This document shows positions 20,331-29,412 of a stretch of DNA of 64,000 nt, piece after piece. The first letter of the stretch is position 1. Each line of letters opens with the position of its first letter. Below the pieces are notes generated by a model, which was given only the letters and a program-made list of their open reading frames with translations, was not told the origin of the DNA and searched no databases. A program made the translations under genes and the position numbers. This DNA is from Meira nashicola (lineage: Eukaryota; Basidiomycota; Exobasidiomycetes; Exobasidiales; Brachybasidiaceae): assembly GCA_001600355.1 (NCBI GenBank), contig BCJU01000005.1, positions 62,001-126,000 of the forward strand. Direction: 5' to 3'.

Positions 20331-23300
20331 ATGACCACACCACGCAAGAGCGGTTTGCCGGTCTTTGGCTCTTCCGGCGACACATCGGTAGATGGGTCCA
20401 ACATTGCGCTACCAAAGATCATTGCACGTAAATCACTCGTCGGACTTCGTCAAGCATCTATAAATGAAGCAGAATCTTCAACTACGCCAAAAAGATCATC
20501 AATACAAAAGAATAACAACGAAGCTCCTCCTACTTTGCAAAAGATGAAAAGAAAGCTTGAAATAGGCGATGAAGTGGTAGCAGAAGTGAATGGTACACGA
20601 TATTTCGGCGTTTTAAGACATTTGGGACCCGTATCTTTTCGAGCAGGCGAATTTGCAGGTCTTGAATTGATTGGAGGAAGTGAAGGAAAAGGCAAAAATG
20701 ATGGTAGCGTTGATGGTCGTCAATATTTTGCATGCGAACCAAATAATGGAATGTTTTGTCCTGCTGCAAAAGTGAAGGTTGTATCCAATGCACCAGCGAC
20801 AGAAGCTACTGCTCGTCCACAATCAGCAATGTCATCCCGATCAGGACGATCTTCAGTTACGGATGATGCCAATCGACCGCCATCTGTCACGCCAGGTAGA
20901 CCAAGATCCAGTATGGCCTATTCCGCTTTGCCTAAGCCTGCTGTCACTCCTGGTAGACCGATGTCTCGAACCTCGATGGGAAGACCTGGCTCTTCATTAG
21001 CACAAACGCCAACGGCAAAAGTACCTTTACCTCGCATGTTACCCCGAAAATCTGTTGCAGATGGACTCGCTGATGAAGAAGGTAGAAGGAGAGCAAAAAC
21101 ATCAGCAGAAGAAGCTGCAAAAGCTGAAGGTCGAATCACTGAAGGTAGTCGAGCTCACCAATTCTTAAATATGAGCGCAAAAGATTTAGAGGCAAGAAGG
21201 CTTAAAGGAGCAGCAACACCAACAACAACGAACAACAACGGAGGAAGTCCGCTGAAAGAGACATTGTTGGGAGCCCACAAAAATGCGCCAATCACACCAA
21301 AGGTTCGCACCAGTATGGGCACCTCCTTGCCCACCGCATCTTCCTTAGGTCATGCCACACCAAAAGTGACAGCAAAAGGCCGTTCGTCCCTATTCGGCCA
21401 TGCAAACAAAAATACAACTACCACTGGCAAAATGGCACCACCTTCAGCTGCTGGGCCTGGTTCTCCTGTACAAAGGATATCAAATACCCTTTCTGCGCCA
21501 TCTGTAAGCACCAATTCTTCCAACGCTATGCCACGTACACCCAGTCGATTATCTAGCGCTAGCGGGGGTACAAGTACTGCTGTTGATGAAGATGCTGATC
21601 AAGATGGAGCAAAAGAACGCAATAGAAGTTTGTTGGAAGCTATGGCTCTTTTGACACCTGCTCACAAGGCAAAAGATATTTCCCCCACACTTGAAGATGT
21701 TCCAGCGATGCCCAGAGATGCTAATATTGATTATGATCCTGAGAATGTATTCTCAGGAGCAGGGTTAGCACTGATACCTGATGAAGGAGAGATCGTTAAT
21801 GGTAGCTCATCTTTGGGCACCGCTGTTGGGCAAGCAGTCGTTCCTTTAAGTCTATACGAAGAGAGCAATATGGAAATCACACGTCTAAAAACACAATTGG
21901 CGCAATTACGTTCTTCGATGCAAGAAGCAGAAGAGAAGGCAAAGAATACACAAGACATTGAATTGGAACGTGCAAAGATCAAAGCACGAGAAGAAGAACG
22001 AAAGGAATCAGAGGAAGAGCGCAGAGTAGAAAAAGAAGACGAACAAAGGAGGAGAAAAGCTGAGCTCGATGCGAAGGAGAAAGAATGGAAAGAAAAATCA
22101 GATGTTATTCAGAGAGAATTACGCAAACTGCAAGATGAGCATTCGCGTGTGAGAGAAGAGCATGAAAAAGCAAAGACCGACTTTGAGTCGAGATTGAAGG
22201 ATAAAGAGACATTGATGGAGAAGCTAAGGAGTACTACGAATGAGACTGATACGAAAAGTAATGAGAGCAGCGGCCAGATTCAAGCAAAAGACCTCGAAGT
22301 GTCGCAATTAAAGGAACGTTTACAAAAGTTGGAGGATTTACGCGAGCAAGAAAAAGCCGAACTTTTGAAAGAAGTTGATGAATTGAAAGATGCGGGACAA
22401 GAAGCATGTGACATATACTATCGAGAGCAAGCGAAAAGCAATGAAAGAATAGTTGAATTGGAATCGAATATGCATCTGCTAGAAGCAAAAGCACAAGAAG
22501 CCATCGCTGATGCATTACGTGAGCGTGATGAAGCGCTTCAAGATATGGCAAATGGAGGAAACAGAGATTTAACATCGATTGCAGAGATTGGACAACGTAG
22601 TTTGGAAGAACAATTGAATCAAGCACAATCGCGAGCCATGAAGTTGGAAGATCAGTTGAGTGAAGCAAATACTATTATGCAACAAGAACGCGAAGAGCAC
22701 ATCAAACGAAAAGATCGATATGTCGAATACGAACAAAGGTTTAAAGATGATAAGTCTAAGCTTAAATCGCATATCAAGCAGCTTGAAGGAGCAGATACGG
22801 AAAAACAACTACGAATTGATGAACTCATGGAAGCATTGGAAGAATCTAGATCTGCTCTCGAAAGTGAAAGGAGTGAACTGGAAGCTCTGCGTGCGGAAGC
22901 AATGATCATGGGCGAAGGACCTGATGGAAAGGATGTCAAAGCATTGGAGAATGGTCGATTTGAGGCTGAAATTGAACGCCTTAACGGGCTCTTAGAAGGT
23001 GCTCGATCAGGCAAGCGAGAAGCTACAAGACAGGTTGAAGAGCAACGTAAAGAGATTGACGATCTTCATACTCTACTCGAAGATGCACGATCTCATTTAG
23101 AGAGCGAGAAACAAAGTTCTCACAAATCATCTGCCAATCTTGGTGTTCCTGCAAACAATCGTGCTTCTTTGGATTCACAACATGGCAGTCAATACATCGC
23201 TTCTCCCATTCCAGAATCCGAAAATGTTTCTCCTTTGATCAATGGTGGACAAAGTGCATCATTTTCACCCAGCCTGCATGCTTCGAAACGTTTCTCCACT

Positions 23301-24164
23301 GCTAGTACTCAAAGTAGACGAAGCTACGGGTCAGGTATGGGCGGTAATGGCATTTCCTCATCCGAAGCAATGGTCAAAGAAATGTCAGGCTTACGTTCGA
23401 TCGTCAATACTCTCAATCAAGAATTGACAGAAGTAAAGGTGACAAGCAAACAACAAGAACGTGAATTACGTGCTCAAATTGAACATTTAAAACATGAATC
23501 ACGAAGATGGGAATTGGTAGCTGCAGAGCAAGGTGCCAAATCGGTAGATAGTCAAAGTTCCGCCAGTGTTGAACAGCGATTAGAATTGGAAACGAAATTG
23601 CGAAATGCTGAAGAAGAAATCGTTCAATTAAAGAAAAAGATGCGATCGATTGAGAATACAAAGCGAGAAGAGATTGAGAAACTCAACAAAGATATTGCTG
23701 AATTGGAAGCATTATGCGAAGCAACAGTTTGGAGACGTGAAGAGCAAGAAGCCAGAAGGGAAGAGTTGGAAAGAAAGGTTGGTAAATTGCAAAGACAATT
23801 AGAACGTTTACAGCAAGGTGGATTTTTGGATTCTACCAATGCGGAAAACGATCAAACAAAGTCAAAGGACGTAGCCAAGGATGATGAAAAAGAGCACAAA
23901 CATTCGATGAGCAATGGAGAAGCCAAATCTACCATCTCTTTAGTAGCACCTTCTCAACCTTCTCGCGAATCATCCGAGAAACAAACCACAGTCATTTCTG
24001 AACTTGCAAATACACAAAAGCAAGTTCCTGAACTCTCTAGTCAACCTACACCCTCAGCACCTGTACCAACGGCAGAGCTTACTTCGGCGGCATGTGTCGA
24101 ATGCAATGAAGCTGGCCATGCGATGGACGATTGCCCCTATTTGAACGATGACGTCTTATTTTGA
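20331..24164 (+). CDS. CLIP-170 / Bik1 / Tip1-type microtubule plus-end protein
   Basis: A 1277-residue intronless protein. A CAP-Gly domain occupies about residues 78-153 and keeps the tubulin-tail-binding signature GKNDG (121-125). A Ser/Pro/Arg-rich region follows, about residues 155-420. Residues about 505-1180 are mostly coiled coil for dimerisation. The C-terminus has one CCHC zinc knuckle (C1255, C1258, H1263, C1268) and ends DDVLF, acidic then aromatic, recalling the ETF/EEY-type tails of CLIPs. CAP-Gly plus coiled coil plus terminal knuckle is the CLIP-170 order, not the dynactin p150 order. SxLP/SxIP-like words (SGLP at 7-10, SALP, SPIP) may bind EB1; that is inference. It acts at growing microtubule ends in polarised growth. 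Confidence 0.9.
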   Translation: MTTPRKSGLPVFGSSGDTSVDGSNIALPKIIARKSLVGLRQASINEAESSTTPKRSSIQKNNNEAPPTLQKMKRKLEIGDEVVAEVNGTRYFGVLRHLGPVSFRAGEFAGLELIGGSEGKGKNDGSVDGRQYFACEPNNGMFCPAAKVKVVSNAPATEATARPQSAMSSRSGRSSVTDDANRPPSVTPGRPRSSMAYSALPKPAVTPGRPMSRTSMGRPGSSLAQTPTAKVPLPRMLPRKSVADGLADEEGRRRAKTSAEEAAKAEGRITEGSRAHQFLNMSAKDLEARRLKGAATPTTTNNNGGSPLKETLLGAHKNAPITPKVRTSMGTSLPTASSLGHATPKVTAKGRSSLFGHANKNTTTTGKMAPPSAAGPGSPVQRISNTLSAPSVSTNSSNAMPRTPSRLSSASGGTSTAVDEDADQDGAKERNRSLLEAMALLTPAHKAKDISPTLEDVPAMPRDANIDYDPENVFSGAGLALIPDEGEIVNGSSSLGTAVGQAVVPLSLYEESNMEITRLKTQLAQLRSSMQEAEEKAKNTQDIELERAKIKAREEERKESEEERRVEKEDEQRRRKAELDAKEKEWKEKSDVIQRELRKLQDEHSRVREEHEKAKTDFESRLKDKETLMEKLRSTTNETDTKSNESSGQIQAKDLEVSQLKERLQKLEDLREQEKAELLKEVDELKDAGQEACDIYYREQAKSNERIVELESNMHLLEAKAQEAIADALRERDEALQDMANGGNRDLTSIAEIGQRSLEEQLNQAQSRAMKLEDQLSEANTIMQQEREEHIKRKDRYVEYEQRFKDDKSKLKSHIKQLEGADTEKQLRIDELMEALEESRSALESERSELEALRAEAMIMGEGPDGKDVKALENGRFEAEIERLNGLLEGARSGKREATRQVEEQRKEIDDLHTLLEDARSHLESEKQSSHKSSANLGVPANNRASLDSQHGSQYIASPIPESENVSPLINGGQSASFSPSLHASKRFSTASTQSRRSYGSGMGGNGISSSEAMVKEMSGLRSIVNTLNQELTEVKVTSKQQERELRAQIEHLKHESRRWELVAAEQGAKSVDSQSSASVEQRLELETKLRNAEEEIVQLKKKMRSIENTKREEIEKLNKDIAELEALCEATVWRREEQEARREELERKVGKLQRQLERLQQGGFLDSTNAENDQTKSKDVAKDDEKEHKHSMSNGEAKSTISLVAPSQPSRESSEKQTTVISELANTQKQVPELSSQPTPSAPVPTAELTSAACVECNEAGHAMDDCPYLNDDVLF

Positions 24165-24257
24165 TTTTGCGCGAAATACCCTTTTCCCAAGCATTCATTT
24201 GTATCATATACTCTGAATACCTTCAGCAATGACATACATTAAGTACTTGAATTTATA

Positions 24258-25146
24258 CTACATCCTCGGTGCATTAAGCTTATTTTGTGCTAAAACTCTC
24301 TCTACAGAAGCCCGGAAAGCTTCACTATCGACACTCTTCCCTATTCCTGTAATTCGCTGTTTTTGAATTTCTTTCTGCCGTAGAATACGCTTTTGTTCTT
24401 TTTTCTCTTTTAGCTCTTGTAATGCATCTTCGTCCAAATCTGTCAAATTATCATCCTCCTCTTCATCTTCTTGTTCACGTTCTAGCGATAAACAAGCAGG
24501 ATTTCTGGCAACGAATTCTACCCAAGGACCACGACTGATTTGTGCAAGAACTCCATTAGTTGTCATTCCACCTGTAGCAGGAATACCACCACCTCCGCTA
24601 AATGTAGCAGCTGAAGAAGTGAAACCGGATCCACTCGTAGCACTTGGAGGTGCACGTCTTGTGGGAGCTTGAACTGGATCGGTTAACATAACAAATGTAT
24701 AATTTGTAAGAGTTTGTAAATGAGCAAGCGTATAAGTTGAAGTGGAAAAGCTATGAAGAGTTTCTTTTGATGATTGATTTGTTCCATTTTCTGTATTTTG
24801 AGGACTTAACTTTTTCGTCATATTTCGTAATGAGAATACTAAACCATAAACTAATTTTGCTTGTTCGGATAAGGGTAAGATTGAACTTTTGCCTCCTCCT
24901 TGTGCTCTTCCATTTACTCCATCGATGTTATTAGCGGAAGAAGAAGAAGGATTGTTACCAGCATTTTGTGCATTTCCTGATCCTCGATTGTGGAAATAAG
25001 ACCAATCAGCATGAAAGACTAGAGTACAATGTCGATCATAAATCCATAAGGACCAAACCTGAGAGAAACAGAATTTATCAGAATACTTTACAATCTTATA
25101 CTCAATCACTGATACATACTCTTGGCTGACCACTTGATCCCGACAT
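24258..25146 (-). CDS. BET5: TRAPP complex subunit Bet5 / TRAPPC1
   Basis: Two exons: 25146-25120 (nine codons, MSGSSGQPR) and 25058-24258, separated by a 61-nt intron (25059-25119; donor GTATGT, acceptor CTCAG). The joined protein is 275 residues. VWSLWIYDRHCTLVFHADW is the longin-type first strand of Bet5/TRAPPC1. Later blocks are AKLVYGLVFSLRNMTKKLS, a FxxxTYTLAHLQTLTNYTFVMLTDP segment and GPWVEFVARNP. Bet5 is a core TRAPP subunit, part of the GEF for Ypt1/Rab1 at the ER-Golgi and Golgi. The protein is longer than the usual 145-160 residues: it has Asn/Ser and Gly-rich inserts and an acidic then Lys/Gln-rich C-terminal tail of about 70 residues. It is divergent from zeta-COP. Confidence 0.88.
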
Positions 25147-25410
25147 GATTACTACTATGGTGATCTTATGATAAAGGTCACAAATGAAGAAGCACGCAAG
25201 CAAGTTTACACAAAATGTTCAACAATCGCCCAAATGCATGGACCAAGCCGAAGGTTAAATCCCCGCGCTACAGCAGCAAACAACAATTGAATTCTTCTTT
25301 GGCGTGTGCTGTTCACACGTGTGAGTGCTCAAGTGCTAAACAAAGCGCAAGCATACTTCCTTCTTCCTTTCTCCTTCCACCACCTAACGACAACGACAAC
25401 ATAGGAAGCA
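25147..25410. promoter_or_regulatory. Bidirectional promoter, BET5 and RET3
   Basis: Only 264 bases separate the two start codons. The region holds a perfect 12-base palindrome, TCACACGTGTGA, at 25313-25324. It is the only obvious symmetric element here, so it is a candidate common regulatory site for both genes. A C/T-rich tract (25356-25380) precedes the RET3 ATG. Confidence 0.6.
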
Positions 25411-26210
25411 ATGACGAATTTGACACTGTATACGACAACAGCAGGTGAGCTTTATTGTTCTGGTAGAACGATCTCTTATATAGCATGTCATTGACAATTA
25501 TTCTTTATTCCTTCTTTGATAGTGCTATTGCTAGATGTCGATGGAAATCGCCTTTTGGCCAAGTATTATCAACCTCCTCATGCACCAGCACCACCACCAG
25601 CCGGATCCACCAATGCTTCTTCAGCGCCTGCACTCCCCGTTCATAACGCACACGGAAATCAACCACCTCAGCTAAGCGCTCATAATCCTTTCGGAACGTT
25701 CAAAGAACAACGTACGTTTGAAAAAGCAATTTGGGAAAAGACACGTAGAGCATCTGGTGATATCATTCTATTCGATGGACATTTAGTTCTGTTCAAAACT
25801 TCTCTCGATACAATCCTTTACGTTATAGGCCCTGCTGCAGAGAATGAATTAATGCTTTCAGGTTTATTATCTTCATTGTACGATAGCATCACAATGCTTT
25901 TACACGGAGGTCAATTGGACAAAAGGGCAGTTTTGGAAAATTTGGATTTGGTAAGCTTGGCTGTTGATGAAACCGTTGATGATGGGTGAGTAAAAACAAA
26001 TCAAGATCAGCACGAGCAACATTTCAAGCTGACCACTCTCTTTTCCCCTTCAGTATCATTCTCGAAACCGATTCAACGACTGTTTCATCACGCGTTTCGA
26101 GACCACGACCTGATGCGACTGATATACAGATCAACGAACAAACAATCATGAACGCATATTCGAATCTCAAAGAGAGAGTGACACAGAGGATCTTACAAGG
26201 AGGGCTCTAA
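25411..26210 (+). CDS. RET3: Coatomer subunit zeta (zeta-COP)
   Basis: Three exons: 25411-25444, 25523-25985 and 26054-26210, with introns of 78 and 68 nt (donors GTGAGC and GTGAGT; acceptors TAG and CAG). The joined frame gives 217 residues. The start MTNLTLYTTTAVLLLDVDGN followed by RLLAKYY is the adaptin-small-chain fold of zeta-COP. Later come GDIILFDGHLVLFKT, ENELMLSGLLSSLYDSI, LAVDETVDDGIILETD and the C-terminal helix. Zeta-COP is the small subunit of the COPI coat for Golgi-to-ER and intra-Golgi traffic. A Pro/Ala/Asn insert follows the first strand. No ATG-initiated uninterrupted frame shows this gene; the first exon is only 34 bases. Confidence 0.92.
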
Positions 26211-26350
26211 ATTTGTCGGTATATGTATTCATCATCTCAATTTTTAAAATCCGACATTGTATACTGTTTACACGTAAGGACAGAAGAGCTCATAAAGTAT
26301 TGATTGTTATACGAAATACAGGATGTGAAAGTTCTGGTCTTTTTAATAAT

Positions 26351-28675
26351 CTACGCATAATCGTCCAGCAAAAGTAAACGACCTGTTCCGGCGAGCCGAG
26401 AAGTACCCGAATCAGTTCTGGGTCTTCCGTCATTATTTTTCTTCTTTTGATCGGAATCTTCATCATAGAATGAATATCCACTAACGCCAGGCGTTTCGTC
26501 ATCTCCCAAATCGTATCCGTTTCCTTTATGTTGATGACTTCCGATCGGTAAACCGGTTCGAATATCACATTCACGACCTTGATGATCGATAAAGGTATGA
26601 GAAGTTCTTTCATTGGCAGCACGATAATTTTCGATTAAGATCTTTTTCATCATGCGTAAATACCATTCTAATGTAGTCAAAAATCTTTGTGTTTGAAGAT
26701 GTTTACTTGCTGCACAAACTGTTATTGCATCATCTTTGATAATATAACCCAAACCGAAACCGTCTGGAGCAACGGGACCAAAACCGAATAAACGCAAAGC
26801 AGGATTACCGCAATTTGAGGTACTCAAAACGGTATGATTGATCGTTTGATAACCTTTATCACGGAATAAGGCAGGCATTTGAGATTCTTTATATTTTCCT
26901 GCTTTTATTAATTCTTCCGTGATACATTTTAATCCGTATAAATGACGATCGAAACCATGACCCGAAGCACATGCTTTACTGAGCTTTGTATGTGCATCAC
27001 ATGCTTTACGTAATTTTTCAATCTTATTCTGTGAAGATGATTCAGTATCAGCAAATGATTTTACGAAATCCATAGAAGCAGGTTGAACGGTACGAATTGC
27101 TTCTGTTCTTCCGTGCAAGAATGCTTTTGTCATTGCAGGTTCGTAGGTTGTTTCACAACGTCCATACAATGTAAAATAGGCAGCTTGAAATGCCATTTGT
27201 ACGAAAGCATCAGGAGAGAATTTGTGTCGAGTGATAAAATTTTTACCGTAATCATCAAATTCCATCACTTGACATTCATTTTGACAAATCAAATCGGATA
27301 ATCTTGTTTCGCCAAATTTGATTGCATTCTTTAATTTTTGATCTAAATTCCATTCAAGCTTTTTAGGTGTAGTTGCACGTATGATCGCTTGTGTCTTTTC
27401 AACATCATCCGATTGTCCTGTACCCTTTCCACCTCCACGAGCATATGGACTTGTTTTAGCATGGAATAAACTTTTTGTTGCACTGTGGATTGATTTAGCA
27501 AATCGCATAATTAATTCAGTATACACATCAGCAACATAACGTAAAACTGTATGACCATCTACACCTGTATGTTCGAAATTGATTCCTGCAGCACCATTTG
27601 CACAAACGATAATTTGTAATTTATCATACCAACGATTTGTACATGTACCCACTTGCATACCATCTCGCAATTCATACGTTCCACATAACATATTTTTGCA
27701 TAATTGTGCTGCATCTTCAGGTTCCGAATCGTCCATACAAACAACAAAAAGAGCGGTATCGATTACTTCTAAACAACGAGCATTATGAGCATGTCCTTTG
27801 AGAATGTCTCTGCAATTAGACCATGTCTTTCTGTTTTCAGTTGATAGAATTCCTACTGCAGCTTGTGCAACATTGATTGGTTCAGTATGATCTGCATCTT
27901 TGACAATAGAAGCTAAATTAGACAACAATGCTCTTTCTGTTAGCAAAGGTCGATGTTCTTCATCCAAAGCGTCAAACCAATAAAATTGACCCCTTCTCAT
28001 CACGACAACATGTCTTGCATTAGGTGTAGATGACATGTGACAGCCATCCTGTGTAGGAATACGTGAAGTTCCAAATAAGCGTGTATATTGATACATATCC
28101 AAAGGTGTTCCACGAACAGAATCAGGTTCTAAAACGCCATGTCGTAAATCATGCACGAAAGTTAAACTTGCCAAGATTAAACTTGCTGCTCTCATCAATT
28201 GATTACCACGTGAAGGTGTTGGATCATCTTCTAAAATGAAAAAAGGATTCAAATTTAATACGACTGAATCACTTGTGCTCAAATAACTTTCATCCCACCA
28301 TTGTTCGATATAAGATGCTTTATCTTCCGCATACTTTTGCAATTCAATTTGTAATTTTGGACCTTCGTTTTGCAAAAACTCTTTAACAACTTTTTCAGTT
28401 TGTTGAAAATCTTTTTCGGATTGAAGTGCTTTAAGTGCTAAAAGGTAACGATCACAACTTTCTTCTAATTTTGGTATTGGTAATTTAGGTAATTCATTTT
28501 GTCTTGCAAACGTTTTACCACCTCCTTTTCCTTCTTCTTTTAATCCTTTTGAATTTAATTCGATACTCGTTGCATTTTGCTTGCCTGCTGCTGTTTGTGT
28601 TGGAAGAGGTCCTGATTCTCCTCCATTTGCACCTGGAGCGGGTGCTGCATTTATTGTTGTTGCTGCAGGCGCCAT
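26351..28675 (-). CDS. Carnitine acyltransferase, Yat2-like carnitine acetyltransferase
   Basis: A 774-residue protein. It transfers acetyl groups between CoA and carnitine. The start LPKLPIPKLEESCDRYL is the choline/carnitine acyltransferase signature. The catalytic histidine lies in INFEHTGVDGH (H369). The N-terminus has no clear mitochondrial presequence and the C-terminus (LDDYA) no clear peroxisomal signal, so it resembles the cytosolic Yat2/FacC branch rather than Cat2. The Ala/Gly-rich start and an Asp/Lys/Asn-rich segment about 50 residues before the end are low complexity. The ATG at 28675 is used because the frame upstream of it has only a TTG. It is convergent with RET3. Confidence 0.9.
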   Translation of the reverse strand: MAPAATTINAAPAPGANGGESGPLPTQTAAGKQNATSIELNSKGLKEEGKGGGKTFARQNELPKLPIPKLEESCDRYLLALKALQSEKDFQQTEKVVKEFLQNEGPKLQIELQKYAEDKASYIEQWWDESYLSTSDSVVLNLNPFFILEDDPTPSRGNQLMRAASLILASLTFVHDLRHGVLEPDSVRGTPLDMYQYTRLFGTSRIPTQDGCHMSSTPNARHVVVMRRGQFYWFDALDEEHRPLLTERALLSNLASIVKDADHTEPINVAQAAVGILSTENRKTWSNCRDILKGHAHNARCLEVIDTALFVVCMDDSEPEDAAQLCKNMLCGTYELRDGMQVGTCTNRWYDKLQIIVCANGAAGINFEHTGVDGHTVLRYVADVYTELIMRFAKSIHSATKSLFHAKTSPYARGGGKGTGQSDDVEKTQAIIRATTPKKLEWNLDQKLKNAIKFGETRLSDLICQNECQVMEFDDYGKNFITRHKFSPDAFVQMAFQAAYFTLYGRCETTYEPAMTKAFLHGRTEAIRTVQPASMDFVKSFADTESSSQNKIEKLRKACDAHTKLSKACASGHGFDRHLYGLKCITEELIKAGKYKESQMPALFRDKGYQTINHTVLSTSNCGNPALRLFGFGPVAPDGFGLGYIIKDDAITVCAASKHLQTQRFLTTLEWYLRMMKKILIENYRAANERTSHTFIDHQGRECDIRTGLPIGSHQHKGNGYDLGDDETPGVSGYSFYDEDSDQKKKNNDGRPRTDSGTSRLAGTGRLLLLDDYA

Positions 28676-29412
28676 CTTTTCTACAAATTGTTGACAAAAG
28701 AAAGACAAAAGAAGGTGAGCTGCCCTTTTTATACTTTTCTCAATCGGTCAATCCGTTCCCCACAAAAGAAAAGCGAATGATGATGTTTATTGATCAAAGT
28801 GAAAAAGAGAGCTTGGCAAAATATTATCTGCATATACCCGAAAAGTGCTTGCTGCTTTTCCGCACTGAAAAGGTTTATGGTTGCACCTTTATTGATTGGC
28901 CTTCGGAACAGCCGTATAAAAAATGCATACCCCGCACTGCTGCTTTAATGCCTCCACCTATTCTAAAAATGCAACGCAAGCGTAAGCGCGGATCTTTTTC
29001 TACCAAATCCTTTAAACGGTTTCTGGGCCCAGGAAAAAAAGTGTGTGTGGCTTTTTTCGGTGCTACAGATTCTTCAAAGCGAACACCTTCTTCATCTTCA
29101 TCATTCATCGGAATTTCCGATCAAGATCACTACAATAAAAATCAAAACAATTTATCGCATATACTACATCATACATTTCGAAAGAAAAAAGTACGCAAAA
29201 GTATAAAAACAACAACAAAGAATAGAAAGAGACGGCGAAAATAATTATCAGTAAGCTATTTAAAATTATTGGGGGGGAGAGGAAAGAAAAGAGACGAAAT
29301 GGATATAAACAGGAAAAAGACTGAAATGCAAGCCTTTTGCACGTCATATTCCCCGTTACGCAAAAACAAAAAGGCTTTGGCCACTAGTATACATATATAA
29401 TGCCCCTTTTCT
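28676..29412. other. Intergenic, carnitine acyltransferase promoter and zinc-finger gene 3' flank
   Basis: About 740 bases. A plus-strand frame is open through 29244, but half of it is antisense to the acyltransferase N-terminus and the rest is Lys/Arg/Ser-biased with no family resemblance. I treat it as chance. A G run (GGGGGGG) is near 29271-29277. Confidence 0.45.

Noticed and set aside
28504..29244. A 246-codon plus-strand open frame
   Set aside because: Its first third is antisense to the carnitine acyltransferase start and reads as poly-Leu; the rest is Lys/Arg/Ser-rich with no family features, and it overlaps the acyltransferase promoter.
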